The translations under genes and the position numbers were made by a program. This document shows, piece by piece, positions 9,170-17,751 of a stretch of DNA of 64,000 bases. Origin of the DNA: Salibacterium aidingense DSM 18341. Its GTDB lineage: Bacteria > Bacillota > Bacilli > Bacillales > Marinococcaceae. The first letter of the stretch is position 1. The number at the start of each line of letters is the position of its first letter. Location of the stretch: contig NZ_AUCI01000014.1 of assembly GCF_000429685.1 (NCBI RefSeq), positions 1-64,000 on the forward strand. The letters are read 5' to 3'. A model generated the notes under the pieces. It was not told where the DNA came from, made no database searches, and saw only the letters and a program-made list of their open reading frames with translations.

Positions 9170-9703
9170 ATGACGGATCATGAATTGGTGGAACAGGCAC
9201 GCTCCGGAAATGACGAGGCGTTTCAGGATTTAATTGAAAAGCATTACCGCACGGTGCAGAAATTCGCATTTCAAATCGGAGTGCACCGCACGGATGTAGA
9301 AGATATCACACAGGATGTCTTTTTAAAAGTATACCGGTCGCTCTCCTCATTTACGGGGAAAACACTTACGACCTGGCTGTATTCCATAACCCTGAATGCG
9401 GCCCGCGATCACATGCGCAGAGAGAAACGACAGCGCCGCAACGTGGAGGTTATGAAGGGAAAACAACCAGCGAAACCTTATGCTGAGCTTGGTTCCAGGG
9501 AGGCCTCCTGGGAATTACACGATATGCTGCTTCGACTGGAAGAAAAATACCGGATTCCGCTCATTCTTCATTATTTTCATGACCAGTCATTTAAGGAAAT
9601 TGGGGACGTGATCGGGAAATCGGAGTCTGCTGTGAAAACACGAGTCATGAGGGCACGCAGACAGCTGAAAAAAGAATGGGAGAAAGTAGGTGTTGAGGCA
9701 TGA
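9170..9703 (+). CDS. ECF-family RNA polymerase sigma factor
   Basis: Extracytoplasmic-function sigma factor (177 aa). Region 2 spans about residues 12-80, with the core-binding DITQDVFLKVYRSL and TWLYSITLNAARDH. Region 4 spans about 115-170, with a helix-turn-helix in SFKEIGDVIGKSESAVKTRV. The linker is basic. I choose the ATG at 9170, which has ACGGAGGG six bases upstream, over the earlier in-frame ATG at 9149. Its last four bases overlap the next gene as ATGA, so sigma and anti-sigma are translationally coupled. The subgroup (SigX, SigM, YlaC or other) cannot be decided by eye. Confidence 0.93.
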   Translation: MTDHELVEQARSGNDEAFQDLIEKHYRTVQKFAFQIGVHRTDVEDITQDVFLKVYRSLSSFTGKTLTTWLYSITLNAARDHMRREKRQRRNVEVMKGKQPAKPYAELGSREASWELHDMLLRLEEKYRIPLILHYFHDQSFKEIGDVIGKSESAVKTRVMRARRQLKKEWEKVGVEA

Positions 9704-10539
9704 GACAGTCCTGGGAAGATCAGATGAAACAGTTAAAAGAAGAATATGACCACATGCCTGATGAAACAAATCCGGAACAAATCTGGGATCATGTGCAGTC
9801 TGCCAGGCGCACCAGAAAACGCCGTGCTCCCTGGATGGGTGCGATTGCCGGAGTGGTGGCAGCGGCGTCCATCGCTGGTTTATTAGTAATGTCTCAAACC
9901 ACCCTCCCGCCCGATGATCGAGGCGCAGGAGAGGTAGCGTCCGATGACCGGGAACCGGAAGAAAAGACCGATGTCCCTGATCCAGAATCTGAGCAGGAAG
10001 AGGACGTGGCAGAGCAGCCTCCTGGAGAGCCCGAAAATGAGCCTGCTAATTCAAACAGGGAGCCGGAAAAAGAAATAACGTACCTGATTGAAGGAACCAA
10101 TGATACAGGAACATTTCAACTTTTGGAGGAACCCGGTTTTTCATTCACCACCTACATTCCTGAATTTTTTGAAACAAACGTTACGGAAGAAGGGAAATTG
10201 GCTGTATATGCTGCGTTTTCAGCAGATCAGGAGCCGACGGAGGAACCGGTGTGGACGATAACCGAACACACGGATGGCAGCGCCCTTGAAACAAAGGCAG
10301 AGGAAATTCTAACCCGTTATGCCCAACAAGAATGGGAGCTTGCCAATCAGCAGTCAAACGACCTGGAGTACGGTGATTATGCAGCCACATTCGAAGGAGA
10401 AACAGGGGAGAGAAGTACCGTCATTCTGCTGCAGCACGATGACACGATTGTCGAATGGGAACAAAGCTATCCCGTGGAAATGGGGGATGGATTAAGTGCG
10501 CGCCAGCAGGTGGTCATGGATGAATGGGAATGGAAATAA
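9700..10539 (+). CDS. probable anti-sigma factor, single-pass membrane protein
   Basis: A 279-residue protein with a cytoplasmic N-terminal part (about 1-44), one membrane helix (about 45-64, GAIAGVVAAASIAGLLV) and an outside region. The outside part starts with a very acidic, proline-rich linker (about 70-125, rich in EPE, EEDV and PEN) and ends in a globular domain of unknown type. Size, topology and the ATGA overlap with the ECF gene indicate the cognate anti-sigma factor. The N-terminus lacks a clear HxxxCxxC zinc motif, so it is not a standard zinc anti-sigma factor. No catalytic function is proposed. Confidence 0.75.
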   Translation: MRQSWEDQMKQLKEEYDHMPDETNPEQIWDHVQSARRTRKRRAPWMGAIAGVVAAASIAGLLVMSQTTLPPDDRGAGEVASDDREPEEKTDVPDPESEQEEDVAEQPPGEPENEPANSNREPEKEITYLIEGTNDTGTFQLLEEPGFSFTTYIPEFFETNVTEEGKLAVYAAFSADQEPTEEPVWTITEHTDGSALETKAEEILTRYAQQEWELANQQSNDLEYGDYAATFEGETGERSTVILLQHDDTIVEWEQSYPVEMGDGLSARQQVVMDEWEWK

Positions 10540-10621
10540 TCAGTGCTTCGGCGCCGGAATGAATCCAGTCAACATGGAAACCCTAAGAGTACAAAACCTT
10601 TAATAGAAAGGGAGGGTATCC

Positions 10622-11047
10622 ATGAAGAGTTTATTCCTCATCATGACAGGAATCGCGATATGTGTTACCTCCGCCTGCAAGCAGGATTATTCTCCGGAAG
10701 CAGGGGGGACAGCTGCCGAGCAGTTGAGAGGGCCGGGACCTGCTCAGATACAGTCGGAGGAAAAGGGAGTTACTCCCTCCGATTATAATCAGGGACCGGG
10801 AGATGTATCCATGACAACCAAGAAACAGAATCAGGGCAATGACAAAGCCAGGGTAAGAGCCATTGCGGAAAACCTTGGTTTCTCTCCGATGTATGTTACG
10901 TTTGGAGGCCGTCATGCCTATGTGTACACCAATTCAGATCAATCCTGGAGCAAACAGGAAAAGAAGGAAAAGCAGCAGGAGCTGAAGCAGAAGTATAAAC
11001 AGGAGCTGCCGCGCTATCAGGTGCATGTCAACGTGTTAAACGGATAA
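10622..11047 (+). CDS. small lipoprotein in the ECF cassette
   Basis: A 141-residue predicted lipoprotein. The signal peptide ends in a lipobox-like CVTSAC, giving an acylated Cys at residue 19. The mature part is polar: a disordered stretch, then a domain of about 65 residues (DKARVRAIAENLGFSPMYV onward) with a Lys/Glu/Gln-rich helix. The layout faintly resembles the YhcN/YlaJ spore lipoproteins, but I cannot confirm this. The start ATG follows AAGGGAGGG. It lies 82 bases after the anti-sigma gene on the same strand, so it may belong to the same regulon. Confidence 0.65.
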   Translation: MKSLFLIMTGIAICVTSACKQDYSPEAGGTAAEQLRGPGPAQIQSEEKGVTPSDYNQGPGDVSMTTKKQNQGNDKARVRAIAENLGFSPMYVTFGGRHAYVYTNSDQSWSKQEKKEKQQELKQKYKQELPRYQVHVNVLNG

Positions 11048-11134
11048 CGAAGAGAGAGTGTCCTAAAGGCAAGGAAACTCTAAAAGCTTTTTTAAAAATG
11101 ATCATAGGCGTCCAGGAGATCTGCCGTGAATTAT

Positions 11135-11364
11135 GGAGGACACGAGCCAATAAAATGAATCTCTTAGTGTCCTCCAGCTTAGCTTTTGAACCCATCAATA
11201 GAGAGAAAAGAAGAAGGGCCGGCCTCCAAAGGCTTTTGGCAGCCACGAGACGAAAAAAGGGAAGACTACTGGTCTCCAACCTCCCATGGAACCTATTAGA
11301 ACAAAATCATTCCGCTGTACTGTCCTCCAGGTTTCCCTGTAGGCTCCCCGTCAGATCGGTCGGA
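11135..11364. repeat. dispersed intergenic repeat family B, copy B1
   Basis: Element of about 230 bases that matches 63226-63456. It opens with GGAGGACAC (11135-11143) and GTGTCCTCC (11167-11175), an exact inverted pair spanning 41 bases; copy B2 has the same 41-base span. A further TGTCCTCCAG at 11321 sits 154 bases after the second motif, against 155 in B2. The segment after the inverted pair (CTTAGCTTTTGAACCCA) is closely conserved in B2. It fills the 480-base gap between the lipoprotein and flavoprotein genes. The 94-codon plus-strand frame over it is not supported. Confidence 0.75.
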
Positions 11365-11458
11365 TGGTTTGACCTGTACTGACAGATCTCAGCCCATTAC
11401 AAACAAAAAGTGTGTCCAGACTGCACTTGAATTTCATTATCAAAGCAAGTAGATATAT

Positions 11459-11496
11459 GCTCCCCTTGTAGTGTTTAAGACAAGGAGGAGCGTTTT
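11459..11496 (+). terminator. hairpin with T tail before the convergent flavoprotein gene
   Basis: GCTCCCCTTGT and ACAAGGAGGAGC pair with one bulged base, followed by GTTTTTC. It lies between the rightward lipoprotein gene and the leftward flavoprotein gene and could terminate transcription entering from the left. Confidence 0.6.
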
Positions 11497-11527
11497 TCTT
11501 AAGGAGGCTGCCGCATTGATGAAGCGG

Positions 11528-12856
11528 TTATTTGGCACGTCGTACCGTCTGCTGCAGTGGATCCCATACGCCGTTATAAGGAGGGGCGTAGGACAAATCG
11601 AGATCTTCAAATTCATTTAAGGTCATGCGGTGGAATAAAGCGGTGGCAAGCACATCGATTCGTTTGGCCGCGCCTGATTCTCCAATCACCTGGCCGCCGA
11701 TAACTTCATCCGTATCGGTCCGGTAAAGGATTTTCATGTGAAGCGGCTTTTTGCTTTCGAAATAACCAGCGATATCGGTGCCTTTGTGGACTACAGTATC
11801 ATATGGAAACTTCATCGCTTCGGCTTCTGCTTCATTCAGCCCGGTTTTGGCAAGAGTGAGCCGGAAAAAGCGTAAAATCGAGGTGCCGACGATCCCTTGA
11901 AACGTTTTGGGACGCCCCGCCATATTCTGACCGGCCACCCGCCCCTGTTTATTGGCATGCGTGCCGAGCGGAACGTAATCATCTTTCTCTTTCATTCGGT
12001 GATACTGGACCGCACAGTCCCCGGCAGCATAGACATGTTCAATATTGGTTTCCATGTAAGCATTGACTTTAATCGCTCCATTGTTCAGCCGATTGATCCC
12101 GGTATGCTGTAAAAAGCCAGTGTTGGGTCTGATTCCTGTGGCCACAATAACCAGTTCTGTCCTGTAGCGGTTGGTTTCAGTTTGTACAGCCTCAACTCTT
12201 TCTTCTCCTTCTATTACTGTTACTGATTCTTCCAGGCACAACTCGACTCCGTGCTCTTCTGCTTCCTCATGAACCAGCGGGGACATGTCTTCGTCGAACA
12301 TTTTGGCCGCCCGGTCATTGCGTTCAATCAGCCGAACCTTCCGTCCTGTTTCCTTGATGTTTTCTGCCACCTCGAGTCCGATGTAACCTCCGCCGATAAT
12401 CGTAACATCCCGCACTCCCGCAAGATCATCCACAATCCCTTCAATGTCCGGGATCGTTTTTAAAGCGTGAACTCCTTTTAACTCACGTCCCGGCCAGGCT
12501 GGAATCACAGGAGACCCGCCGGTTGCCACCAGCAGTTTATCATACGGTATCTCAAACGACTGCCCGGATTCCAGGTTTCGCCCGGTAACCAGCTTTTTTT
12601 CGATATCTACGGCTTCCACATGATAAAAGACTCTCGCATCAATGCCGTATTTCTCCCGAAACGTGCTTACTTCCCGTGCGATAAGCTTATCCGTGCTTTC
12701 CACTTCCCCGCCGATGATATAGGGCAGCCCGCATTGGGCGTACGAATAGATATTTCCTGATTCGAGGGTAGTGATGTCCGCTTTTTCTGTGTTCCTTACA
12801 ATCTGCATCGCCGCACTCATCCCGGCAGCATCCCCGCCGATTATGACGTATTTCAT
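11528..12856 (-). CDS. CoA-disulfide reductase-like FAD/NAD(P)-dependent oxidoreductase
   Basis: Flavoprotein disulfide reductase (442 aa). The FAD-binding GGDAAGMSAA lies at residues 7-16. The single redox cysteine is Cys42 in YSYAQCGLPY, the signature shared by CoA-disulfide reductases, NADH oxidases and NADH peroxidases. The second nucleotide motif is TIIGGGYIGLEVAE (NAD(P)H), followed by the FAD motif VYAAGDCA and a C-terminal dimerisation domain with SYAPPYNGVWDP. The SYAxCGLPY motif favours CoA-disulfide reductase, but NADH oxidase cannot be excluded. It is oriented against its neighbours and lies in the accessory block next to a decayed nitronate monooxygenase gene. Confidence 0.85.
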   Translation of the reverse strand: MKYVIIGGDAAGMSAAMQIVRNTEKADITTLESGNIYSYAQCGLPYIIGGEVESTDKLIAREVSTFREKYGIDARVFYHVEAVDIEKKLVTGRNLESGQSFEIPYDKLLVATGGSPVIPAWPGRELKGVHALKTIPDIEGIVDDLAGVRDVTIIGGGYIGLEVAENIKETGRKVRLIERNDRAAKMFDEDMSPLVHEEAEEHGVELCLEESVTVIEGEERVEAVQTETNRYRTELVIVATGIRPNTGFLQHTGINRLNNGAIKVNAYMETNIEHVYAAGDCAVQYHRMKEKDDYVPLGTHANKQGRVAGQNMAGRPKTFQGIVGTSILRFFRLTLAKTGLNEAEAEAMKFPYDTVVHKGTDIAGYFESKKPLHMKILYRTDTDEVIGGQVIGESGAAKRIDVLATALFHRMTLNEFEDLDLSYAPPYNGVWDPLQQTVRRAK

Positions 12857-12929
12857 AAGAAAACCCCTTTTACTATATGTACTGGTCTCAGTATTCCCTG
12901 CCTAAAAAAATAGAAACATATCATGATTT

Positions 12930-13463
12930 TTATGTTGAAAAAAGGGTTATCTTTTTTGTTAATGTATGCTGCAGTGGGTAAGGAAGGAAAGAGTCATGAT
13001 AGTGTTTCATATTTCTAATAAAGGCAATGTTGATCCCTCTGGCCGGTTTGCCGCTAAATGCTGACGTGACTACCGGTGCCTTTTCTGAACTGTTCAAAAT
13101 CGCTTCTTTATGCTTGAAATGGGCGCCGCTTTCCTCGCTTGTAACAAAGGCAGTTCCCATTTGTGCCGCATCAGCTCCCAATGCAAAGGCAGCCAGCACC
13201 CCTCTGCCATCCATGATTCCGCCAGAGGCGATGACCGGAATGCGGATGTGATCGACCACCTGGGGAACAAGCGCCATGGTTCCAATCATCGTTTCTTCCA
13301 AGGAGCCTGAAAAAGTACCGCGGTGACCGCCTGCTTCACTTTCTTGAACTACCACCATATCCATCCCTCTCTCCTGATTAAGCAGCGCTTCGTCGACCGT
13401 TGTTGCTGTGCCGATTACTGTGATACCGTTAAATAAAAATAAAGGGCTCGGATGTAAAAACGT
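12930..13463 (-). pseudogene. nitronate monooxygenase remnant, N-terminal half missing
   Basis: The frame encodes the C-terminal half of an FMN-dependent nitronate monooxygenase: GITVIGTATTVDEA, then VVQESEAGGHRG, IPVIASGGI and ALGADAAQMGTAFV. Family members are normally about 315-360 residues with the FMN-binding start (GGPAL-type) at the N-terminus. Here coding similarity begins only about 60 residues before VVQESEAGGHRG and is cut by an in-frame TGA at 13464-13466, so about half of the barrel is gone. An internal ATG at 13364 could still start a 144-aa fragment, which would lack the N-terminal half of the enzyme. Called a pseudogene. Confidence 0.75.
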
Positions 13464-13531
13464 TCAATGATAGATATAGGAAGGAACGAAGAGATGTTAG
13501 AATTGGTTAAGAAAGAAGGGAGAGATGGGGA

Positions 13532-15559
13532 ATGAAAAAAAGGAAAGCGCTGCTGTTTAGTTTGACAGCTGTAGGAATATGGTTTGCTGTTCCTGAAAAG
13601 GAGATGGAGGCAGCATTTTCAGATGTAAACAAAGATTTTTGGGCCGAGGAAAGCATCGAATATTTAAATGAAGAGGGTATTATTGGAGGGTATCCGGACG
13701 GAACATTCAGGCCGGGAGAATCCATCACCAGGATTCAGGCAGCATCAATGATGGTGAAAGCTTTGAATTTGGAAACTACTGGCCGTTCTGCCCCGGATTA
13801 CGAAGATATTTCAGTTGGATATGCCCGTAGCGGCATTGTAGCTGCCGTGAATGAGGAAGGAATAATGAGCGGAAACGGAAATCAATTTCGTCCCGGAGAG
13901 AAGATAACCAGAGCACAAATGGCGGCCGTTCTTCGTCGTGGTTTTGAGCTGGGGGAGTATTCCGAAATTTTGTTTACTGATATAGACCGCTCCTATTGGA
14001 GTTTCACTGATATTACCACCATCGCCTATCATGGTATTACAACAGGTTATGAGGATGGAACATTTCGCCCCGGAAATGAAACCACGCGAGCGCAATTTGC
14101 TGTATTTCTGGATAATGTAATGAATCTTGGAGAAAACAGCGCCGGAAATTATGATGGCATCTATCCGCTTCAAGGAGGGGAAGTGAGCAGAAATGGCTGG
14201 ACATACACCATTCGGAATCATGAATTAGTCCGGTATACAGAGGAAGAAGAAGAAAAAGAAGTGATTCTGTCAGACGAAGAGGTGACCGGGGATTATTTTC
14301 ACGATGGCGGTGACTGGGATGCAAATGACGCAGATGGCTTAACAGAGGGGACTCCTTTAACGATAAAGGGAGATTGGATCTACTATACCATTCATTACCG
14401 GACCGGCACGCATTCCGGTAATAAAAATTTCCACCTGTACCGTGTTCGGACCGATGGTACGGAAAAAGAACAAATACTGAATGAACCGGTAGATCACTAT
14501 TACATTGCTGATCGTCATATTTACTATATTGGCTATGAAGATCACAGGGAAATGCAGGACTCGTACTGGAAGCGGGCCCGCCTGGATGGATCAGCACGTA
14601 CAAAGTTGACTTCCCTGCAGCCGGAAGAACGCCAGTACTATTTTGATAAACATGCCAATAATAAATATGCCCTGGAAGCAGATGGCGATAGTGTGTATTA
14701 CAGCACGGAAAGTGCTATTTTTCAAATGAATCTAAACGGACAGAAACAGCAGCGTCTGATAAATGTGCCAGGCCGGGATATGCTTCTTCATAAGCGCAGC
14801 TTGTATGCAGGGTCGTATCGTGGGTTTTATAAAATCAGCCCTGATGGCAGCGGACATGAACAGCTTTCCGATGAACCTGTCCTGGATATAGCAGAAATAG
14901 GCGATTGCCTGATCGTGTTAACAGAAAATAAAGTGTATTCTTACGAGGAAGAAACGTCCGAACTGAAAATCGTGGACGAACTTCCCGTGCCGGCGACAGA
15001 CTTTTCAAGAAGAGATGTGGCACTGGAGAGAACCACGGGAAACAATGCCCTTCTGTATTTTGTGAATAGTAATGGAAAAGATCCTTTTTACCTTATTCAA
15101 GAAGGAGAAGTGACTAGTTCTATTACGATGGAAGAAGGTTTTTTCCAGAATGTACTGGCTAAAGAACGAGGAAATTATTATTTCACATTTGGCGCAGAGA
15201 GCGAAGGAATGATTTACAAAGCAGAAGGCTCTACAAAGCAATGGAAATCACTTGGAACGATCAGAGATGATCTGCTCCATCTTTATCAGGATGATACCTT
15301 TATTGCGGTTGGAAAAACAAAGGCTGATGAACCGAATTTAACAATTATCGCCGATGCCGTAAACCAGGAGCCAAAAACCTTCGAGGTATCTCTCCCGCTT
15401 GTTTCAGCCAGAAGGATAGAAGGATTGGAGAAAGACGGTCAAATAATAACCTTCCAACTGTTGGGAGCAGAAGAAACAGAGCAGCAAATGCGCGACCGAT
15501 ATGAGATAACTTTTGATCTTGCTTCAGGAGAGCTTATGAAAATGGAAAAAAGAGAATAG
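13532..15559 (+). CDS. S-layer homology domain protein with C-terminal beta-propeller-like region
   Basis: Secreted surface protein (675 aa). A signal peptide covers about residues 1-27. Three SLH domains follow (about 28-80, 81-140, 141-199), each with the D-[IV]-x-x-x-[YFW] start and an FRPG-x-x-[IT]-TR-x-Q motif; they bind pyruvylated secondary cell-wall polymer. Residues about 215-670 hold repeated WIYYTIHYR/HIYYIGYED/SVYYSTES/LLYFVNSN strands, like DUF5050-type propellers. No catalytic site was recognised. The mature protein is rich in Glu and Asp. Start ATG lies behind GAGAGATGGGG. It stands alone before the prfA operon; probable role is cell-surface binding or sensing. Confidence 0.85.
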   Translation: MKKRKALLFSLTAVGIWFAVPEKEMEAAFSDVNKDFWAEESIEYLNEEGIIGGYPDGTFRPGESITRIQAASMMVKALNLETTGRSAPDYEDISVGYARSGIVAAVNEEGIMSGNGNQFRPGEKITRAQMAAVLRRGFELGEYSEILFTDIDRSYWSFTDITTIAYHGITTGYEDGTFRPGNETTRAQFAVFLDNVMNLGENSAGNYDGIYPLQGGEVSRNGWTYTIRNHELVRYTEEEEEKEVILSDEEVTGDYFHDGGDWDANDADGLTEGTPLTIKGDWIYYTIHYRTGTHSGNKNFHLYRVRTDGTEKEQILNEPVDHYYIADRHIYYIGYEDHREMQDSYWKRARLDGSARTKLTSLQPEERQYYFDKHANNKYALEADGDSVYYSTESAIFQMNLNGQKQQRLINVPGRDMLLHKRSLYAGSYRGFYKISPDGSGHEQLSDEPVLDIAEIGDCLIVLTENKVYSYEEETSELKIVDELPVPATDFSRRDVALERTTGNNALLYFVNSNGKDPFYLIQEGEVTSSITMEEGFFQNVLAKERGNYYFTFGAESEGMIYKAEGSTKQWKSLGTIRDDLLHLYQDDTFIAVGKTKADEPNLTIIADAVNQEPKTFEVSLPLVSARRIEGLEKDGQIITFQLLGAEETEQQMRDRYEITFDLASGELMKMEKRE

Positions 15560-15663
15560 GCATAGGCGGTTCATTTGTATAATGGGGGATAGAATATGGG
15601 TTACATGTTCGTACCAATCCACCGTAAAAAAATGAGCACTCTCCTCAGGAACGGAAGGGCATT

Positions 15664-15692
15664 TTGACGGGGAAGCGGCATTATACTATAAT
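15664..15692 (+). promoter_or_regulatory. sigma-A promoter for the prfA operon
   Basis: TTGACG (15664-15669), a 17-base spacer, and TATAAT (15687-15692), 37 bases before the prfA start codon. Confidence 0.85.
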
Positions 15693-15728
15693 TAGAATGT
15701 TATGCAACCGATAAAGAGGTGAAAGCTT

Positions 15729-16802
15729 GTGTTAGAACGTTTACAAGCCGTGGAAGACCGTTATGAACAGTTAAATGAATGGCTGAGCGATCCGGATGTC
15801 GTGAACGATACGACGAAATTAAGAGAATACTCGAAAGAGCAGGCGGAAATTTCGGAAATCGTCCAGAAATACCGTGAATATAGAGACACAACCACGCAGC
15901 TGAAAGACGCGAAAACGATGCTGCAGGATAACCTTGATGAAGAGATGGAAGACATGGTGAAGATGGAAATTGAGGAGCTTTCAGAGAAAAAGGAAGAACT
16001 GGAAGAAACGCTCCGTATTCTCCTGCTTCCCAAAGACCCGAACGATGATAAAAACGTTATTGTTGAAGTCCGCGGGGCAGCCGGCGGCGATGAAGCTTCT
16101 TTGTTTGCGGCCGATCTGTATAAAATGTACAGCCGTTTTGCCGAGAAAAACAACTGGAAAGCAGAAGTCATTGAATCGACGCCGACCGAACTCGGCGGCT
16201 TCAGTAAAATCATTTTTATGATAAACGGAGAAGGCGCTTATTCTAAAATGAAGTATGAGAACGGCGCCCACCGGGTACAGCGGGTGCCGAGCACGGAATC
16301 GGGCGGCCGCATTCACACTTCTACAGCAACGGTGGCTGTCCTGCCGGAAGCCGAAGAAGTCGAGGTCGATATCCAAGAAAAAGACATTCGTGTCGATACC
16401 TTTGCTTCCAGCGGTCCGGGCGGACAGAGCGTCAACACGACGATGTCAGCGGTACGGCTTACTCATGAACCGACAGGGATCGTTGTTTCCTGTCAGGATG
16501 AAAAATCGCAGATCAAAAACAAAGATAAAGCGATGAAAGTGTTGCGTGCCCGTATTTATGACATGTACCAGAAAGAAGCGGAGGCGGAATACGCAGAAAA
16601 CCGTAAATCTGCGGTTGGTACCGGGGACCGTTCTGAGCGGATCCGGACGTACAATTTTCCACAGAGCCGTGTGACGGATCACCGCATCGGCCTGACGGTC
16701 CAGAAGCTTGATCAAGTGCTGCAGGGTGAACTGGAGCAAATCATTGAAGCGCTCATCGTCGAGGAGCAGGCAGAAATGATGGAAGAGGCAGGCGAAGCAT
16801 AA
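15729..16802 (+). CDS. prfA: peptide chain release factor 1
   Basis: Class I release factor (357 aa) that reads UAA and UAG and triggers peptide release. The GGQ catalytic motif is in [12 protein letters not shown]. The stop-codon reading tripeptide region reads RVPSTE, so the PxT motif is PST. The N-terminal coiled coil, PCRF domain and C-terminal Arg-rich tail are complete. It starts at GTG (15729) behind AAAGAGGTGAAAG. prmC begins one base after the stop, so the factor and its methyltransferase are made together. Confidence 0.97.
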   Translation: MLERLQAVEDRYEQLNEWLSDPDVVNDTTKLREYSKEQAEISEIVQKYREYRDTTTQLKDAKTMLQDNLDEEMEDMVKMEIEELSEKKEELEETLRILLLPKDPNDDKNVIVEVRGAAGGDEASLFAADLYKMYSRFAEKNNWKAEVIESTPTELGGFSKIIFMINGEGAYSKMKYENGAHRVQRVPSTESGGRIHTSTATVAVLPEAEEVEVDIQEKDIRVDTFASSGPGGQSVNTTMSAVRLTHEPTGIVVSCQDEKSQIKNKDKAMKVLRARIYDMYQKEAEAEYAENRKSAVGTGDRSERIRTYNFPQSRVTDHRIGLTVQKLDQVLQGELEQIIEALIVEEQAEMMEEAGEA

Positions 16803-17666
16803 ATGAAGCCGGCATATGTCTACGAAGCCCTCAACTGGGCTTCTTCTTTTTTAGAAAAAAAGGGGCGGGAGCCAAGAGCGGCAGAACTGTTGATGAAACA
16901 TCATCTGGATAAAGACTGGACCGACTTCCACCTATCCCGGCGTGATAAACTGTCAGCTTCTGCATGGGAGGCGTTTGCCGAAGATGTGAGGCAGCACGGC
17001 AAAGGCGTCCCCATCCAGCAATTGATGGGGTATGAAGAATTTTACGGCCGCCGCTTTCATGTGAACAGCAGCGTCTTGATACCAAGACCGGAAACAGAAG
17101 AATTGGTGCAGGGGGTCCTCGAGTGGATTCGAAAACAAAACCTTTCCACCCTGCAGATAGCAGATATCGGAACAGGCAGCGGGGCGATCGCCACTACCCT
17201 GGCCCTAGAGGCTCCCAATACGACGGTGGAAGCGGTAGAACTGGAGGAGAAAGCCCTCGCTGCAGCGGAGGAAAATGCATCCGATTTGGGAGCAAAGGTA
17301 ACTTTTTTTCAAGGGAATTTGATGGATCCCCTCCTCCAAACCGATAAAAAATACGACGTTATCGTTTCCAATCCCCCTTATATTCCAGAAAGGGAATGGC
17401 ATCACCTTGACCCGCTCGTACGGGACTATGAACCGAAACAGGCTTTGGTGGGAGAGGAAGAGGGGCTGGCCTGCTACAGGAAAATAGCTGCTCATCTGCC
17501 GGCCCTTTTGCAGCCCCGCGGACTGGCAGCTTTTGAAATCGGGGAACGGCAGGCGGAAGCGGTCGCGGCGATCCTGCAGACAGCACTTCCCGCAGCCGAC
17601 ATCGAGGTTCGACGGGATCTTAACGGAAAACAGAGAATGGTATTTTGCGAAAGAAATGACGTATAA
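16803..17666 (+). CDS. prmC: release factor glutamine methyltransferase PrmC
   Basis: S-adenosylmethionine-dependent enzyme (287 aa) that methylates the glutamine of the GGQ motif in release factors. The N-terminal helical substrate-binding domain (about 1-75) is followed by a Rossmann methyltransferase with IADIGTGSGAIA and the catalytic NPPY in VIVSNPPYIPE. It follows prfA directly with no gap. Length and organisation are normal for HemK/PrmC. Confidence 0.96.
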   Translation: MKPAYVYEALNWASSFLEKKGREPRAAELLMKHHLDKDWTDFHLSRRDKLSASAWEAFAEDVRQHGKGVPIQQLMGYEEFYGRRFHVNSSVLIPRPETEELVQGVLEWIRKQNLSTLQIADIGTGSGAIATTLALEAPNTTVEAVELEEKALAAAEENASDLGAKVTFFQGNLMDPLLQTDKKYDVIVSNPPYIPEREWHHLDPLVRDYEPKQALVGEEEGLACYRKIAAHLPALLQPRGLAAFEIGERQAEAVAAILQTALPAADIEVRRDLNGKQRMVFCERNDV

Positions 17667-17751
17667 CGCGTGGGGAATTTGTCGAGCGATTCTGCGTTTA
17701 TAACCACCGGGCCCTGTCCACAATGACTCATGAAAGGACGGTGTTCTCCTC

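Noticed and set aside
11098-11382. 94-codon plus-strand frame over repeat B1
   Set aside because: It lies inside the repeat, has no ribosome binding site, and the partner copy B2 does not keep the frame.
14037-14603. 188-codon minus-strand frame inside the SLH gene
   Set aside because: It is antisense to a clearly coding domain region; codon pattern and motifs belong to the plus strand.
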